NCBI RefSeq assembly: GCF_003665435.1
Contig: NZ_CP023407.1
Coordinates: 4,947,501 to 5,011,500, forward strand
DNA from: Streptomyces fungicidicus
GTDB taxonomy: Bacteria > Actinomycetota > Actinomycetes > Streptomycetales > Streptomycetaceae
Direction of reading: 5' to 3'
DNA length: 64,000 bases
The notes below the pieces were generated by a model. The model saw only the letters and a program-made list of their open reading frames with translations. It did not search any database and was not told the DNA's origin. This document shows positions 50,028 to 59,439 of the stretch, one piece after another. Made by a program: the position numbers and the translations under genes. Position 1 is the first letter of the stretch; every line of letters begins with the position of its first letter.

Positions 50028-52127
50028 TCAGCCGCGGTTCAGCTCGAACCACACCACCTTGCCCGTGCTCAGCCGGGTCGCGCCCCAGCGCCGGGCCAGC
50101 CGGTTCACCAGGTACAGCCCGCGCCCGCCCTCGTCCGTGGCCCGCGCCTGCCGCAGCCGCGGCAGCTGCGGCACGTCGTCACCGACCTCGCAGCGCAGCA
50201 CGTCGGTGCGCAGCAGCCGCAGCGTGACCGGCCGCGTGGCGTACCGCACGGCGTTCGTCACCACCTCGCTGACCAGCAGCTCCACCGAGTCGCTCAGCTC
50301 CTCCAGACCCCAGCGGGACAGCGCCCGCCGGGCCAGCCGGCGGGCCCGGCCGGGGGCCGCGTCCTCCGGCTCCAGGAACCAGTACGCCACGTCGCTCGGC
50401 GCGATCCCGTCGAAGCGGGCGGCGAGCAGCGCGATGTCGTCGTCCCGGTCGCCCGGACCGAGCATGTCCAGCACCTCGTCGCAGAGCGCCTCGAGGGGCG
50501 GCGGATGATCGGGCCCGGTCAGCTGCGCGGTCGCGGCGAGCTTCTCCCGCAGCTGCTCGATGCCGGTCCACACGTCCCGCAGCCGGGACTCCACCAGGCC
50601 GTCGGTGTACAGCAGCAGGGTCGCCCCGGCGGGCGCGTCCAGCTCCACGGCCTCGAAGTCCACCCCGCCCACGCCGATCGGCGCGCCCGCGGGCACCCGC
50701 AGCACCTCGGCCCGCCCGCCCAGCTCCAGCAGGATGGGCGGCGGATGACCGGCGTTGGCGATGGTGATCCGGTGCGATACCGGGTCGTACACCGCGTAGA
50801 GGCAGGTCGCCATGCGGTCCACGCCGAGCCGCTGCGCCTGCTCGTCGAGGTGGTGCAGCACCTCCTGCGGCGGCAGGTCCAGCCCGGCCAGGGTCTGCGC
50901 GGTGGTGCGCAGCTGGCCCATGATCGCCGCGGAGGTCATGGAGTGCCCCATGACGTCGCCGACGACCAGCGCGACCCGGCTGCCGGGCAGCGGGATGGCG
51001 TCGTACCAGTCGCCGCCCACCCGCGCGGTCTCCGCGGCCGGCAGATAGCGGGACGCCAGCCGTACGCCGGTGCAGCGCGGCAGGTTCTCCGGCAGCATGG
51101 TCCGCTGCAGCTCGTCCGCGATGTACGCCTCCCGCCCGTACAGCACCGCCTTGTCGATGCCGAGGGCGCTGTGCGTGGCGAGCTGCGCGGCGACGAGCAG
51201 GTCGTCGGCCTCGAACGGGATGCGCTCCGGGCGGCGCAGGAACAGCGCCGCGCCGATCACCCGGCGCCGGCCGCGCAGCGGCGCGAGAATCGCCCGCTGA
51301 CCGTCCGGCACGACCGACGCGCCCTCCTCGCCGAGGAGTTCGGGCAGCGCGGCGCGGGCCGCGGGCGCGTCCGTGAACACCGGGCGCACCCCGCGCAGCA
51401 CCTCGGCCAGCGCGCTGCCGGGCCGTACGGTGCACAGCTCCGCGCCGACCGAGTCCAGCTCGTTCGGCTCCGGCGGGGCGACCGGCAGGAAGCCGCCCTC
51501 GGTGTCCCGCTCGGCCGGGATCCGGTCGGTGCGGCGCAGCCGCAGCACCAGCGGGCCGGTGGGCCGCTCGTCGCCCACCGGCAGCGGGTCGCGCAGATAC
51601 ACCAGGATCGCGTCGGAGAAGGTGGGCACGGTGGCCCGGCACAGCCCCATCACGATCTCGTCCAGGTCGATGCCGCGGGCGATCCGCCGGGTCGCGGCGC
51701 CGACGAACCGCAGCCGGTCCCCGTCCCGCCGCATCGGCGTGGGCCGCCCGGGCGTGGTGACCTGCCCGGTGCGCCGCTCCGCGCCGTCGGGACCCACGGC
51801 GGGCTGCACCGGGATGCCCTCGGGCGCGGGCCGCGGCCGGTGCGCGTCCGGCTCCGCGGCCGGCCCGGCACCCGGCTGGGAGTGCTCGGAGACGGGTCCT
51901 GCCGCCGGGTCCTGGCCGGCGCCGCCGGGCGTCACCGTGTCCGGCGGGGCGGACCCGGGCGCGGGCGGCTCACCGGAGCGGCTCTGTACGGGTAAAGCGG
52001 CTCCGGTGCCCGGCACCCGCGCCGGTGGCGGGGCACCCAGGAGCGCCCCGCGGGGATCCGCGGGGTCCACGCCCGGCTGGGGGCGTTCGAAGGAGGTCGG
52101 CTGCTCCGTCACGCGTGTCGAGTCCAT
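50028..52127 (-). CDS. GAF - SpoIIE phosphatase - HATPase regulator
   Basis: 699 residues. A disordered Pro/Gly-rich N-terminus (1-125) is followed by a GAF-like sensor domain (about 140-310), a PP2C/SpoIIE phosphatase (about 335-560, with ARVGGDWYDAIPL and VVGDVMGHSM metal residues and DRDDDIALLAARF) and an RsbW-like ATPase domain (about 575-695; VSEVVTNAVRYA and DEGGRGLYLVNRLARRWG). Such Streptomyces proteins control sigma factors through anti-anti-sigma partners. Codon 45 is TTA, so translation should depend on the bldA tRNA and rise late in development. The ribosome site is weak. No partner sigma or STAS gene is adjacent. Confidence 0.93.
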   Translation of the reverse strand: MDSTRVTEQPTSFERPQPGVDPADPRGALLGAPPPARVPGTGAALPVQSRSGEPPAPGSAPPDTVTPGGAGQDPAAGPVSEHSQPGAGPAAEPDAHRPRPAPEGIPVQPAVGPDGAERRTGQVTTPGRPTPMRRDGDRLRFVGAATRRIARGIDLDEIVMGLCRATVPTFSDAILVYLRDPLPVGDERPTGPLVLRLRRTDRIPAERDTEGGFLPVAPPEPNELDSVGAELCTVRPGSALAEVLRGVRPVFTDAPAARAALPELLGEEGASVVPDGQRAILAPLRGRRRVIGAALFLRRPERIPFEADDLLVAAQLATHSALGIDKAVLYGREAYIADELQRTMLPENLPRCTGVRLASRYLPAAETARVGGDWYDAIPLPGSRVALVVGDVMGHSMTSAAIMGQLRTTAQTLAGLDLPPQEVLHHLDEQAQRLGVDRMATCLYAVYDPVSHRITIANAGHPPPILLELGGRAEVLRVPAGAPIGVGGVDFEAVELDAPAGATLLLYTDGLVESRLRDVWTGIEQLREKLAATAQLTGPDHPPPLEALCDEVLDMLGPGDRDDDIALLAARFDGIAPSDVAYWFLEPEDAAPGRARRLARRALSRWGLEELSDSVELLVSEVVTNAVRYATRPVTLRLLRTDVLRCEVGDDVPQLPRLRQARATDEGGRGLYLVNRLARRWGATRLSTGKVVWFELNRG
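51993..51995 (-). other. TTA leucine codon (bldA-dependent)
   Basis: On the minus strand codon 45 of the phosphatase gene reads TTA in GGA GCC GCT TTA CCC GTA. TTA codons are rare in Streptomyces and are read by the developmentally controlled bldA tRNA. I found no other in-frame TTA in the genes I checked by eye. Confidence 0.85.
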
Positions 52128-52401
52128 CCGTCCGGCGCACGCCGTGCGCGCGGTTCGTCCCGCCGGAACTCCGATACCCGGAATACGTGCCCCCGGAACG
52201 GATTTCCCGCGTGGTCAGAGGTTGTTCCTGTGCCGCCGGCCCGCCGTCGACGGCCGGTACCGGTGTTTCCGTACCCCTCGCTCACGTCCTGCCGCCCCTC
52301 GCTGACGATCGGTCAAGCCCTGTGCGCGCTCCGGCTGGTTGTTTCCCGCGCCCTTGCGGAGGACGATCCTACGTTTCCCGCCCCGGGGCGCAGCAAGAGT
52401 C

Positions 52402-53097
52402 TCACGTGGACACATGCGCGGGAGTGCGGTCCCAGTCCCGTGGAAGTGACGGTACCGTCCACGAGGGATCCGGGCGCCAGTTCTCCCACCCGTCCGCGAA
52501 CGGCGGCCCCCAGGCCTCGATCGCGGCCACCGCGGCCCGGCCCGCCTCCCGCACCCTCCCGGCCAGCGCGGGGCCCATCAGGCCGTCCCGCTGGGCCTGG
52601 GCGAACTCGTCCTCGTCCCGCCAGTGCCAGCCGCGGTCGGGGTGCACGGAGATGTCCAGGAAGTGGTCCTCGGAGTCCACCCCGCCCGCCCAGCGGGCCA
52701 TCGGCTCCTCCAGGTTCACGTACCAGTTCTTGAACCGCCAGCCCGGGTCCCAGAACAGCCACACCGACCAGGGCTCGCCCGGCCGGACCAGCTTCAGCAC
52801 ACCGGTGCCGAACCAGCGGTCGCGCTGCACCGTGCGCGGCCTGGTGTACCGGGTGCCGAGCGGCTCCTGGTGCACGGGCGTGCCGTCGGCGAGGACCGGC
52901 TTCACGCACTCGGTGCCGGGCGCCATCCACACGGCCAGCAGTTCGGCGTCGTCGCGCACGACCGTGACGGGGCGCGCGATGTGGATGCGCGCGCCGCCGT
53001 TCTCCCGGTACCGCCAGAGGATCTGTGTGCCGGGCGCCCAGAATTCCGCCGCCGTGCCGCCCGCTTCCGTTCGTGTCACCGCTCCGTCCTCCGCCAT
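52402..53097 (-). CDS. DUF402 domain protein
   Basis: 231 residues. The DUF402 core (about 105-200) shows FWDPGWRFKNWYVNLEEP, DSEDHFLDISVHPDRGWHWRDEDEF and the acidic cluster typical of this nucleotide phosphatase-like (FomD/Ntdp) fold. Family members hydrolyse nucleoside di- or triphosphates or nucleotidyl-phosphonates; which one here is unknown. It lies 83 bp downstream of fumC and 274 bp before the phosphatase gene, on the same strand. That 274-bp gap shows no gene. Confidence 0.85.
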   Translation of the reverse strand: MAEDGAVTRTEAGGTAAEFWAPGTQILWRYRENGGARIHIARPVTVVRDDAELLAVWMAPGTECVKPVLADGTPVHQEPLGTRYTRPRTVQRDRWFGTGVLKLVRPGEPWSVWLFWDPGWRFKNWYVNLEEPMARWAGGVDSEDHFLDISVHPDRGWHWRDEDEFAQAQRDGLMGPALAGRVREAGRAAVAAIEAWGPPFADGWENWRPDPSWTVPSLPRDWDRTPAHVST

Positions 53098-53180
53098 GCG
53101 CAGATTTTAGGTGCCTCGGGCATACGACGCTGCGGCGGCCGTCACGGTTCACGCTTCCGGCGACGTCGTCGCGGAAGGTT

Positions 53181-54584
53181 TTACGGGCGCGTCATCCGCA
53201 GGACGTCCAGGGCCTCGTCGAGCTGTCCGACGGTGAGGTCGCCGCGCTCGACGTAGCCGCTCTCCAGCACCACCTGACGGATCGTCTTCCGCTCCGCCAG
53301 GGACCTCTTGGCGACCTTGGCGGCCTCCTCGTAGCCGATGTACTTGTTGAGCGGGGTGACCACGGACGGCGAGGACTCGGCGTACTCCCGGGCCCGTTCG
53401 CGGTGCGCGGTGATGCCGTCCACCGTGCGGTCGGCGAAGAGCCGGGAGACGTTGGCGAGCAGCCGGACCGACTCCAGGACGTTCTTCGCCAGGACCGGCA
53501 GCATGACGTTGAGCTCGAAGTTGCCGGCGGCGCCTGCCGCGGCGACGGTCGCGTCGTTCCCCGTGACCTGTGCGCAGACCATCAGCACGGCCTCCGGGAT
53601 CACCGGGTTGACCTTGCCGGGCATGATCGAGGAGCCGGGCTGGAGGTCGGGGAGGCTGATCTCGGCGAGCCCGGTGCGCGGTCCGGACGCCATCCACCGC
53701 ACATCGTTGGCGATCTTCGTCAGCCCGACGGCGACGGTGCGCAGCTGTCCGCTGGTCTCCACGACGCCGTCCCGGGCGCCCTGCGCCTCGAAGTGGTTCC
53801 GTGCCTCGGTCAGCGGCAGCCCGGTGGCGCGGGCGACCTCCTCGATGACGGCGGCGGAGAAGCCCGGCGGGGTGTTGATGCCGGTGCCGACGGCGGTCCC
53901 GCCCAGCGGCAGCTCGGCGAGGCGCGGCAGGGAGGCGTTCAGCCGCTCGATGCCGTACCGCACCTGGGCCGCGTATCCGCCGAACTCCTGGCCCAGGGTG
54001 ACCGGTGTGGCGTCCATGAGGTGGGTGCGCCCGGACTTCACCACGTCGGCGAACTCCTCCGCCTTGCGCTCCAGGGCGGCGGCGAGGTGGTCGAGGGCCG
54101 GGATCAGGTCGCGGGTGACCGCGGCCGTGGCGGCGATGTGCAGTGACGACGGGAAGACGTCGTTGGACGACTGCGAGGCGTTGACGTGGTCGTTGGGGTG
54201 CACGTCCCGTCCCAGCCGCTCGGTGGCGAGCGTGGCGAGGACCTCGTTGGTGTTCATGTTGGACGAGGTGCCGGAACCGGTCTGGAACACGTCGACCGGG
54301 AAGTGCTCGTCCCACCGGCCCTCGGCGACCTCGGCGGCCGCCTCCTGGATGGCCTCGGCGATGTCCTCGTCCAGCACGCCCAGCCGGGCGTTCACCTTGG
54401 CGGCGGCGCCCTTGATGCGGGCGAGCGCCTCGATGTGGGCGCGTTCCAGGCGCTGTCCGGAGACCGGGAAGTTCTCCACGGCGCGCTGGGTCTGGGCGCG
54501 CCACTTGGCGTCGGCGGGGACCTTCACCTCCCCCATGGAGTCGTGCTCGATGCGGTGGCGCCGGTCGTCGTCCGTGGTCGTCAT
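53181..54584 (-). CDS. fumC: Fumarate hydratase, class II
   Basis: 467 residues, fumarase/aspartase superfamily. The signature GSSIMPGKVNPV (flexible catalytic loop), SGTSSNMNTNEV, HVNASQSSNDVFP and GRTHLMDATPVTLGQE are complete. It interconverts fumarate and malate in the citric acid cycle. Aspartase is less likely given the class II fumarase pattern, but the two are close. Confidence 0.93.
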   Translation of the reverse strand: MTTTDDDRRHRIEHDSMGEVKVPADAKWRAQTQRAVENFPVSGQRLERAHIEALARIKGAAAKVNARLGVLDEDIAEAIQEAAAEVAEGRWDEHFPVDVFQTGSGTSSNMNTNEVLATLATERLGRDVHPNDHVNASQSSNDVFPSSLHIAATAAVTRDLIPALDHLAAALERKAEEFADVVKSGRTHLMDATPVTLGQEFGGYAAQVRYGIERLNASLPRLAELPLGGTAVGTGINTPPGFSAAVIEEVARATGLPLTEARNHFEAQGARDGVVETSGQLRTVAVGLTKIANDVRWMASGPRTGLAEISLPDLQPGSSIMPGKVNPVIPEAVLMVCAQVTGNDATVAAAGAAGNFELNVMLPVLAKNVLESVRLLANVSRLFADRTVDGITAHRERAREYAESSPSVVTPLNKYIGYEEAAKVAKRSLAERKTIRQVVLESGYVERGDLTVGQLDEALDVLRMTRP

Positions 54585-54642
54585 CGTCGTACCTCCCAGG
54601 AGTCACAGCAGCGGTCCCCGGCGAGCCTATTCCCCGGACGGG

Positions 54643-54679
54643 CTCCGCCCCGCCGCATGATGTGCGCGGCGGGGCGGAG
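54643..54679 (-). terminator. Terminator after the M28 aminopeptidase gene
   Basis: A perfect 14-bp stem, CTCCGCCCCGCCGC with its complement and a 9-nt loop, lies just past the aminopeptidase stop and before the fumarase start. Confidence 0.82.
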
Positions 54680-54698
54680 TACCCGTGGGGGGGAAGGA

Positions 54699-56120
54699 TC
54701 ACCCGTTCTGCAGGGTCACGTCGTCCAGGAGGAAGCCGGTCTGCAGGCTGTAGTCCTCGGTGGCGGTGAAGGTCAGGGTCACCGTCTGTCCGGCGTACGC
54801 CGACAGGCTCACCGAGCGCTGCACGTAGCCGCTGCCGGCGTTGGCGTTGGACAGGGTGGCCAGCGTGGTGGAGCCGGCCTTGACGGTGAACCGGTCGTAC
54901 GCGGTCGAGCCGGTCTCCGAGGTGTCGATGTACAGCCAGTAGTTCAGCGAGGCCTGGGTGCACCCGGCGGGGACGGTCACCGTCTGGCTGAGCGACTCGG
55001 TGCCGGTGGTCCCGTTGCCCCCGAGCCAGGCGAACCGGGTCCCGCTGTGCGCCGGGCGGCCCGAGTGGGCGCCGATGGCCGCGGTGGTCCCGGTCCACGG
55101 CGAGGTGCCGCTCTCGAACCCGCCGTTGGCCACCGCTCCGGTGAGGTCGCAGGAGGTCCCGGTGCCGCTGTCCACGGCACGCTGCCAGAGGGTGTACGCG
55201 ATGCCGTCGGACGCGCGGTCGAGCCCGGTGGTGTTGATGTTGGTGAGGGTGTCGCAGGAGCGGTGGTAGCAGGGGTCGTAGGCGGACCCGGAGGTCCCGC
55301 CCCACTTGGCGGCCTGCGCGGAGGTCTTGCGGGCGCTGGCGCCCATCGCGTAGCCGGAGGTGGGGATGCCGTACTGCTCGAAGGGGTAGTCGTCGCTGCG
55401 CCCCGCGCCCTCGGTGTTCTCCTCGGGCTGGAGTCCGAGCGAGTCCCAGTACGCCTTCATCGGCGCGGCGGCCGAGGAGGTGATGTGGTTGATGAAGTAG
55501 CCGCCGTTGGTGGAGGCGATCATGTCGAAGTTGTAGTACGACTTGATCCTGCCGCGCTCGGTCGAGGACAGCGAACGCACGTAGAAGTCGGACCCGTTGA
55601 GGCCCTGCTCCTCGTCGGTCCACCAGGCGAACCGGACCCGGTTGCGCAGGGTGGGGTTCTGCTGGGCGAGCGTCAGGGCGTTCTCGAGCAGGGCGGCCGA
55701 GCCGGAGCCGTTGTCGTTCATGCCGGGGCCCGCCGAGACGCTGTCCAGGTGGGCGCCGAACATGTACACGTTGTTGGCGTCGCCCTGCGGCCACTCGGCG
55801 ATCAGGTTGGGGCCGGCGCCGCTGGTGCAGCCGGAGGTGCAGGGCTGCTCGGTGACGGTGTAGCCGGCGGCCTGCAGCTTCCCCTTCACATAGGCGACGG
55901 AGTCGCGGTAACCCTGGCCGGTGGAGCGGCGGTTGCCGCCGTTCCGGCCGGCGATGGCGCTGAACTCGTTGAGGTGCGCCTTCACCTTGTTCACGTCGAC
56001 GTCGGGCGCGGCGGCGGCGGTGACCGCTGCGGGTGCGGAGTCGGTGGCGGCGGCGGGGAGTGTGCCGCAGCCGAGCACGACAGCGAGCGAGACGCCCGCG
56101 ACGGCGAGTCTTCGTTTCAC
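54699..56120 (-). CDS. Secreted M28 zinc aminopeptidase with C-terminal beta-sandwich domain
   Basis: 473 residues. The signal peptide (about 1-27) is followed by the M28 domain (about 35-320) with metal ligands in GAHLDSVSAGPGMNDNGSGS, WWTDEEQGLNGSDFY, RSDDYPFEQYGIP and CYHRSCDT, closely like Streptomyces griseus aminopeptidase. The C-terminal 150 residues form a jelly-roll domain (NGGFESGTSPWTG to the end), probably for substrate or wall binding. It removes N-terminal residues from extracellular peptides. GTG at 56120 follows GGAGGAG and begins the signal peptide. Confidence 0.93.
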   Translation of the reverse strand: MKRRLAVAGVSLAVVLGCGTLPAAATDSAPAAVTAAAAPDVDVNKVKAHLNEFSAIAGRNGGNRRSTGQGYRDSVAYVKGKLQAAGYTVTEQPCTSGCTSGAGPNLIAEWPQGDANNVYMFGAHLDSVSAGPGMNDNGSGSAALLENALTLAQQNPTLRNRVRFAWWTDEEQGLNGSDFYVRSLSSTERGRIKSYYNFDMIASTNGGYFINHITSSAAAPMKAYWDSLGLQPEENTEGAGRSDDYPFEQYGIPTSGYAMGASARKTSAQAAKWGGTSGSAYDPCYHRSCDTLTNINTTGLDRASDGIAYTLWQRAVDSGTGTSCDLTGAVANGGFESGTSPWTGTTAAIGAHSGRPAHSGTRFAWLGGNGTTGTESLSQTVTVPAGCTQASLNYWLYIDTSETGSTAYDRFTVKAGSTTLATLSNANAGSGYVQRSVSLSAYAGQTVTLTFTATEDYSLQTGFLLDDVTLQNG

Positions 56121-56166
56121 CTTGTCTCCTCCGGGAGGTGGCCGTGGGGTGGGCCACGCAGGGTTG

Positions 56167-56185
56167 ACATGGCATGGGCATGTCG
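56167..56185. repeat. Small inverted repeat upstream of the aminopeptidase gene
   Basis: GACATG-GCATGGG-CATGTC lies 47 bp upstream of the M28 start, in the 234-bp gap between it and the DUF711-like gene. It could be an operator; nothing identifies the binding protein. The rest of the gap holds no gene. Confidence 0.35.
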
Positions 56186-56354
56186 GAGTGGCGAGAAGAC
56201 TCACAGCGGAGCACGGCGCGAGTCAACGGAAACGGCGTCCGCACGAACAGGTTGTCCAAAAATGGAACACCCGGTTCGCTATGCGGACGCCGGAGGGCGT
56301 GCGGCGCCGCGGCCCGGGCGGCGTCGCCCGGACCACGGCACGGCGGGGGCGCCG

Positions 56355-57530
56355 TCAGACGGAGGGATAGTCGATGTTGACCACCTGTTCCGCCCGGAAC
56401 CCGGTGCGCCGCGGATCGGAGCCGGGCGGCGCGAGCATCAGCCGGGCGGACAGCGGCTTCGCCCACCGGGCCGACAGCGCCGCCATGTCCCGGATGATGG
56501 CGGCCACCTCGTGCTCCGGGGTCGAGCCGGGCAGCGGCACGGTGTCCAGTCCGGCGCCGCACACCGAGGAGTACGCGAGGACCGAGTCGGCGTGCAGACG
56601 CCCCTCCTGCCAGGCACGGGCAAGTACCCGGTCCTCCAGCACCGGCAGCATCAGCCCCGCGTAGCCGACCACGGGCCGCACGGCCGACCGGATGCCGGCG
56701 GTGACCGCGGCACAGGTGGCGACCGTGCCGGGGGAGCCGAAGCGGATGCCGCCCGCCAGCTCCAGGAACTCCGCGATGCCGGCGTCGGGCGCGCAGGCCG
56801 GCGACGGGTCGAAACCGTGGAACAGCAGCCCGCGCTCCCCGCAGGCGGACTCCAGCACCTTCCCGACCGGCGCCAGCTCGTCGCGCAGGCACTCCCGGGT
56901 CAGCCGCGTCGCCGCCGCGAGCCCCTCCGGACGCGCCTCCCGCACGCGGGCCAGCAGCGGGCCCGCCGACTGCAGCGCGGCGCTCACGCCCGCGGGGCCG
57001 CCGTCGCCGTACGAGCCGGGGAACAGCGGGGCGTTCGGACCGAGGTTCGCGACCGCCGCGAAGCGGAAGTTGGCGTCGACGTCACGGCGGGCCAGCTCGC
57101 CCACCACGGACGCGGCGAAGCCGACGGCGTGATCGTCCACCTCGGCGCCCTCGGCGACGACCACGGACAGGAACAGCGACGGGTGCCCGGCCAGCACGTC
57201 CGCCACGTCGGACGGCTCGAGCCCGGCCGGCGCCGGGGGCCGCAGCGCGGCCAGGGAGGCGCTGCCCACGCCCGACCGGTCGCAGCCCGCGACGAGGCCC
57301 GCGGCCCGCTCCCGCAGCAGATCGGCGTGGACCGGCGCGTCGAGCGCCGGAGCGGAGAGCCGGACCGTCTGCACCTCGCGTCCGGCGCGGACCAGTTCCC
57401 CGGCGGCCTCCACCACCCGGTCGCCGTACCCGGCGACGGCACCCGCGTCGACGGTCCCCCGCGCGAACACGGCGTCGGGCAGGCAAAGCGTCACGGCACG
57501 GACGGGAGCGGCGGGCGGCGCGGCGGTCAT
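56355..57530 (-). CDS. DUF711-like protein at the end of the biosynthetic operon
   Basis: 391 residues, soluble. It resembles the DUF711/UPF0210 family: VRAVTLCLPDAVFA, a middle region NFRFAAVANLGPNAPLFPGSYGDG and C-terminal VVGYAGLMLPVLEDRVLARAW, IAEFLELAGGIRFG, YSSVCGAGLDTVPLPG. The biochemical activity of the family is unknown. The ATG overlaps the P450 stop (ATGA), so it is made with the biosynthetic enzymes and is probably a pathway enzyme rather than a bystander. Confidence 0.7.
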   Translation of the reverse strand: MTAAPPAAPVRAVTLCLPDAVFARGTVDAGAVAGYGDRVVEAAGELVRAGREVQTVRLSAPALDAPVHADLLRERAAGLVAGCDRSGVGSASLAALRPPAPAGLEPSDVADVLAGHPSLFLSVVVAEGAEVDDHAVGFAASVVGELARRDVDANFRFAAVANLGPNAPLFPGSYGDGGPAGVSAALQSAGPLLARVREARPEGLAAATRLTRECLRDELAPVGKVLESACGERGLLFHGFDPSPACAPDAGIAEFLELAGGIRFGSPGTVATCAAVTAGIRSAVRPVVGYAGLMLPVLEDRVLARAWQEGRLHADSVLAYSSVCGAGLDTVPLPGSTPEHEVAAIIRDMAALSARWAKPLSARLMLAPPGSDPRRTGFRAEQVVNIDYPSV

Positions 57531-58705
57531 GACAGCACCGCCGGCAGCTCGTTCAGGCCCCAGGTGAAGTTCGAGCCGTTGTAGCGGGGCGGCCCCGTCA
57601 GCTCGATGGACCCGACCATGCCGCGCAACGCCCGCAGATACGCCGTGATCTCCAGCCGCGCCAGCCGGCTCCCCAGGCACACATGGCGTCCCGCACCGAA
57701 GCTCACGTGCCGGTTGCCGGTCCGCCCGACGTCGAACACGTCCGGGTCGTCGAACACCTCCGGGTCGCGGTTGGCCGAGCCGATCCAGGTCACCACGCGC
57801 TCGCCGGGCGCGATCTCGGCGTCGCCGACCCGCAGCGCCTCGGTCGCGGTCCGCATCACGTGCATGCCCGGCACCGACCAGCGCAGTGCCTCCTCGGTGG
57901 CGTCGGCCGGGTCGACCTCGCCCCGGGCGATCCGCAGCCACTGGTCCGGGTGCTCGGCGAGCTGGTGGGTGAGCGACGCCAGCGTGTACCGGGTCGTCTC
58001 GTTGCCGCCGGCCAGGATCCCGGCGAAGTTGAAGACCAGTTCCTCGTCGGTCGGCCCGGCGCCCTCGCCGGCCCTGCGGGTGAGCCCGCCGACGAACCCG
58101 TTCGCGCCGGTGTCACGGTTCTCCCGCACCAGGTCGTAGAAGTACTTGAAGATCTCGCTGTTCGCGGTGATCCGGGTGACCTCCGACGGCGACTCGAACG
58201 CCTCGGTCGTCTTCTTCCCGATCCACTCCCAGTCCCCGCGGGGCAGCTCCATGATCGCGCAGATGACATCGGTCGGGATGCGGGCGAGGTGACCGATCAG
58301 ATCGGGCACCGGTTCCCGTACGGCCGCGGCGACCACGTCACCGACGACCTTCTCCACATGCGTCTCGGCCGCGGCCAGCACCTCGTGGGAGAACGGCCGG
58401 CTGAGCACCCGCTTCATCCGGGTGTGGTCGGGCGGGTCCGCGACGATCAGCATCTTGTTGGCGACGGCCCGGACGGCGCGTTCCGTGGAGCCGAGCCGCA
58501 TGCCCTTCGTCGAGCTCATCCGCGTGCTGTCCCGGTGCACGGACACCGTGTCGCGGTACCGGGTGACGCTCCAGAAGCCGTCCGGCTCGCCGGCGGGGTG
58601 CTGCCAGGACACCGGGTCGTGCTCCCGGTACCAGGCGAAGACGTCGTAGAAGCCGGTCCCCTCGAACAGGCCGGGCGCGAACAGGTCCGGCGGCTGCCGC
58701 GTCAT
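57527..58705 (-). CDS. Cytochrome P450, possibly acting on a carrier-bound amino acid
   Basis: 392 residues. The heme ligand Cys343 is in FGAGRHVCLGSRLA, the I-helix motif is FAGILAGGNETTRY, and the ExxR helix is EEALRW. It is a soluble bacterial class I P450 that needs a ferredoxin partner encoded elsewhere. Overlapping thioesterase and adenylation-carrier genes recall NikQ/NovI/OxyD systems, where such a P450 hydroxylates the beta carbon of an aminoacyl carrier protein. That function is inferred from context. Confidence 0.92.
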   Translation of the reverse strand: MTRQPPDLFAPGLFEGTGFYDVFAWYREHDPVSWQHPAGEPDGFWSVTRYRDTVSVHRDSTRMSSTKGMRLGSTERAVRAVANKMLIVADPPDHTRMKRVLSRPFSHEVLAAAETHVEKVVGDVVAAAVREPVPDLIGHLARIPTDVICAIMELPRGDWEWIGKKTTEAFESPSEVTRITANSEIFKYFYDLVRENRDTGANGFVGGLTRRAGEGAGPTDEELVFNFAGILAGGNETTRYTLASLTHQLAEHPDQWLRIARGEVDPADATEEALRWSVPGMHVMRTATEALRVGDAEIAPGERVVTWIGSANRDPEVFDDPDVFDVGRTGNRHVSFGAGRHVCLGSRLARLEITAYLRALRGMVGSIELTGPPRYNGSNFTWGLNELPAVLS

Positions 58706-59439
58706 CCGCGCACCTCCGCGAGGGCCCCGGCCGTCTCCGCGACGCCGGACAGCGCCGCGGCCAGGACGTCCGGGTCCAGGAACGCGTGGTGGTCGGCGTC
58801 CAGTTCGCGATGCCCCCGGTACCGCCGCGACCTGTCGCGCCAGCCGGACATCTGCGCGGCGGTGACGACGGTGTCCCGGCTACCCGAGACCGACAGCAGC
58901 GCGGTGTCCGCCAGCGGCTCGGCCGGGACGGCGTACCCGGCCATCAGGCGCAGGTCGGCGCGGAGCGCCGTGACGGCGTAGGAGGCCGGGCCGGACTCCC
59001 GGACGGCCGGGTGCAGCAGGGCCGTCAGCTCCTCGGGGGGCGGATCCGCCGCGGGGAACGCGGCCCAGTGCTCGGGCGACCGGGCGGCCGCCACCACCAG
59101 CGCGCGCGGCGCCGCTCCCACTGCTTCGAGCGCCCTGGCCACCTCGTAGGCGACCACGGCGCCGAGGCTGACGCCGAGCAGCACCAGCGGCCGGCCGGGC
59201 GCCGGGTCGCGCAGTGCGGCGGCGACGCACGCGACCACCTCGGAGAGGCCGCGGGCCGGCGGGTCGGCCAGCCGGTCCTCGCGCCCCGGCAGCTGCACCC
59301 CCCTCAGCTCGAGGCCGGGCGGCAGCGCCGCGGCGCCCGCCCGCAGCCGCAGGCACCCGGCGCCCGCCGGAGGGAAGACGACGACGGTGGCGGCGGCGCT
59401 CCCGGCGTCCGCCACGGTGAAGGAACGCAGCCAGCTCAT
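58702..59439 (-). CDS. Type II thioesterase
   Basis: 245 residues, alpha/beta hydrolase. The nucleophile elbow is GVSLG in VLLGVSLGAVVAYEVARAL, and the catalytic His is in DADHHAFLD. VVFPPAGAG and GVQLPGREDRL are hallmark segments of NRPS/PKS type II thioesterases. It would release the oxidised amino acid from the carrier or clear mis-primed carriers. It overlaps the genes on both sides by 4 bp (ATGA each). Confidence 0.92.
   Translation of the reverse strand: MSWLRSFTVADAGSAAATVVVFPPAGAGCLRLRAGAAALPPGLELRGVQLPGREDRLADPPARGLSEVVACVAAALRDPAPGRPLVLLGVSLGAVVAYEVARALEAVGAAPRALVVAAARSPEHWAAFPAADPPPEELTALLHPAVRESGPASYAVTALRADLRLMAGYAVPAEPLADTALLSVSGSRDTVVTAAQMSGWRDRSRRYRGHRELDADHHAFLDPDVLAAALSGVAETAGALAEVRG

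Noticed and set aside
53149..56892. A 1247-codon minus-strand frame across fumC and the M28 gene
   Set aside because: It runs out of frame through two well-supported genes and encodes Arg-rich low-complexity sequence.
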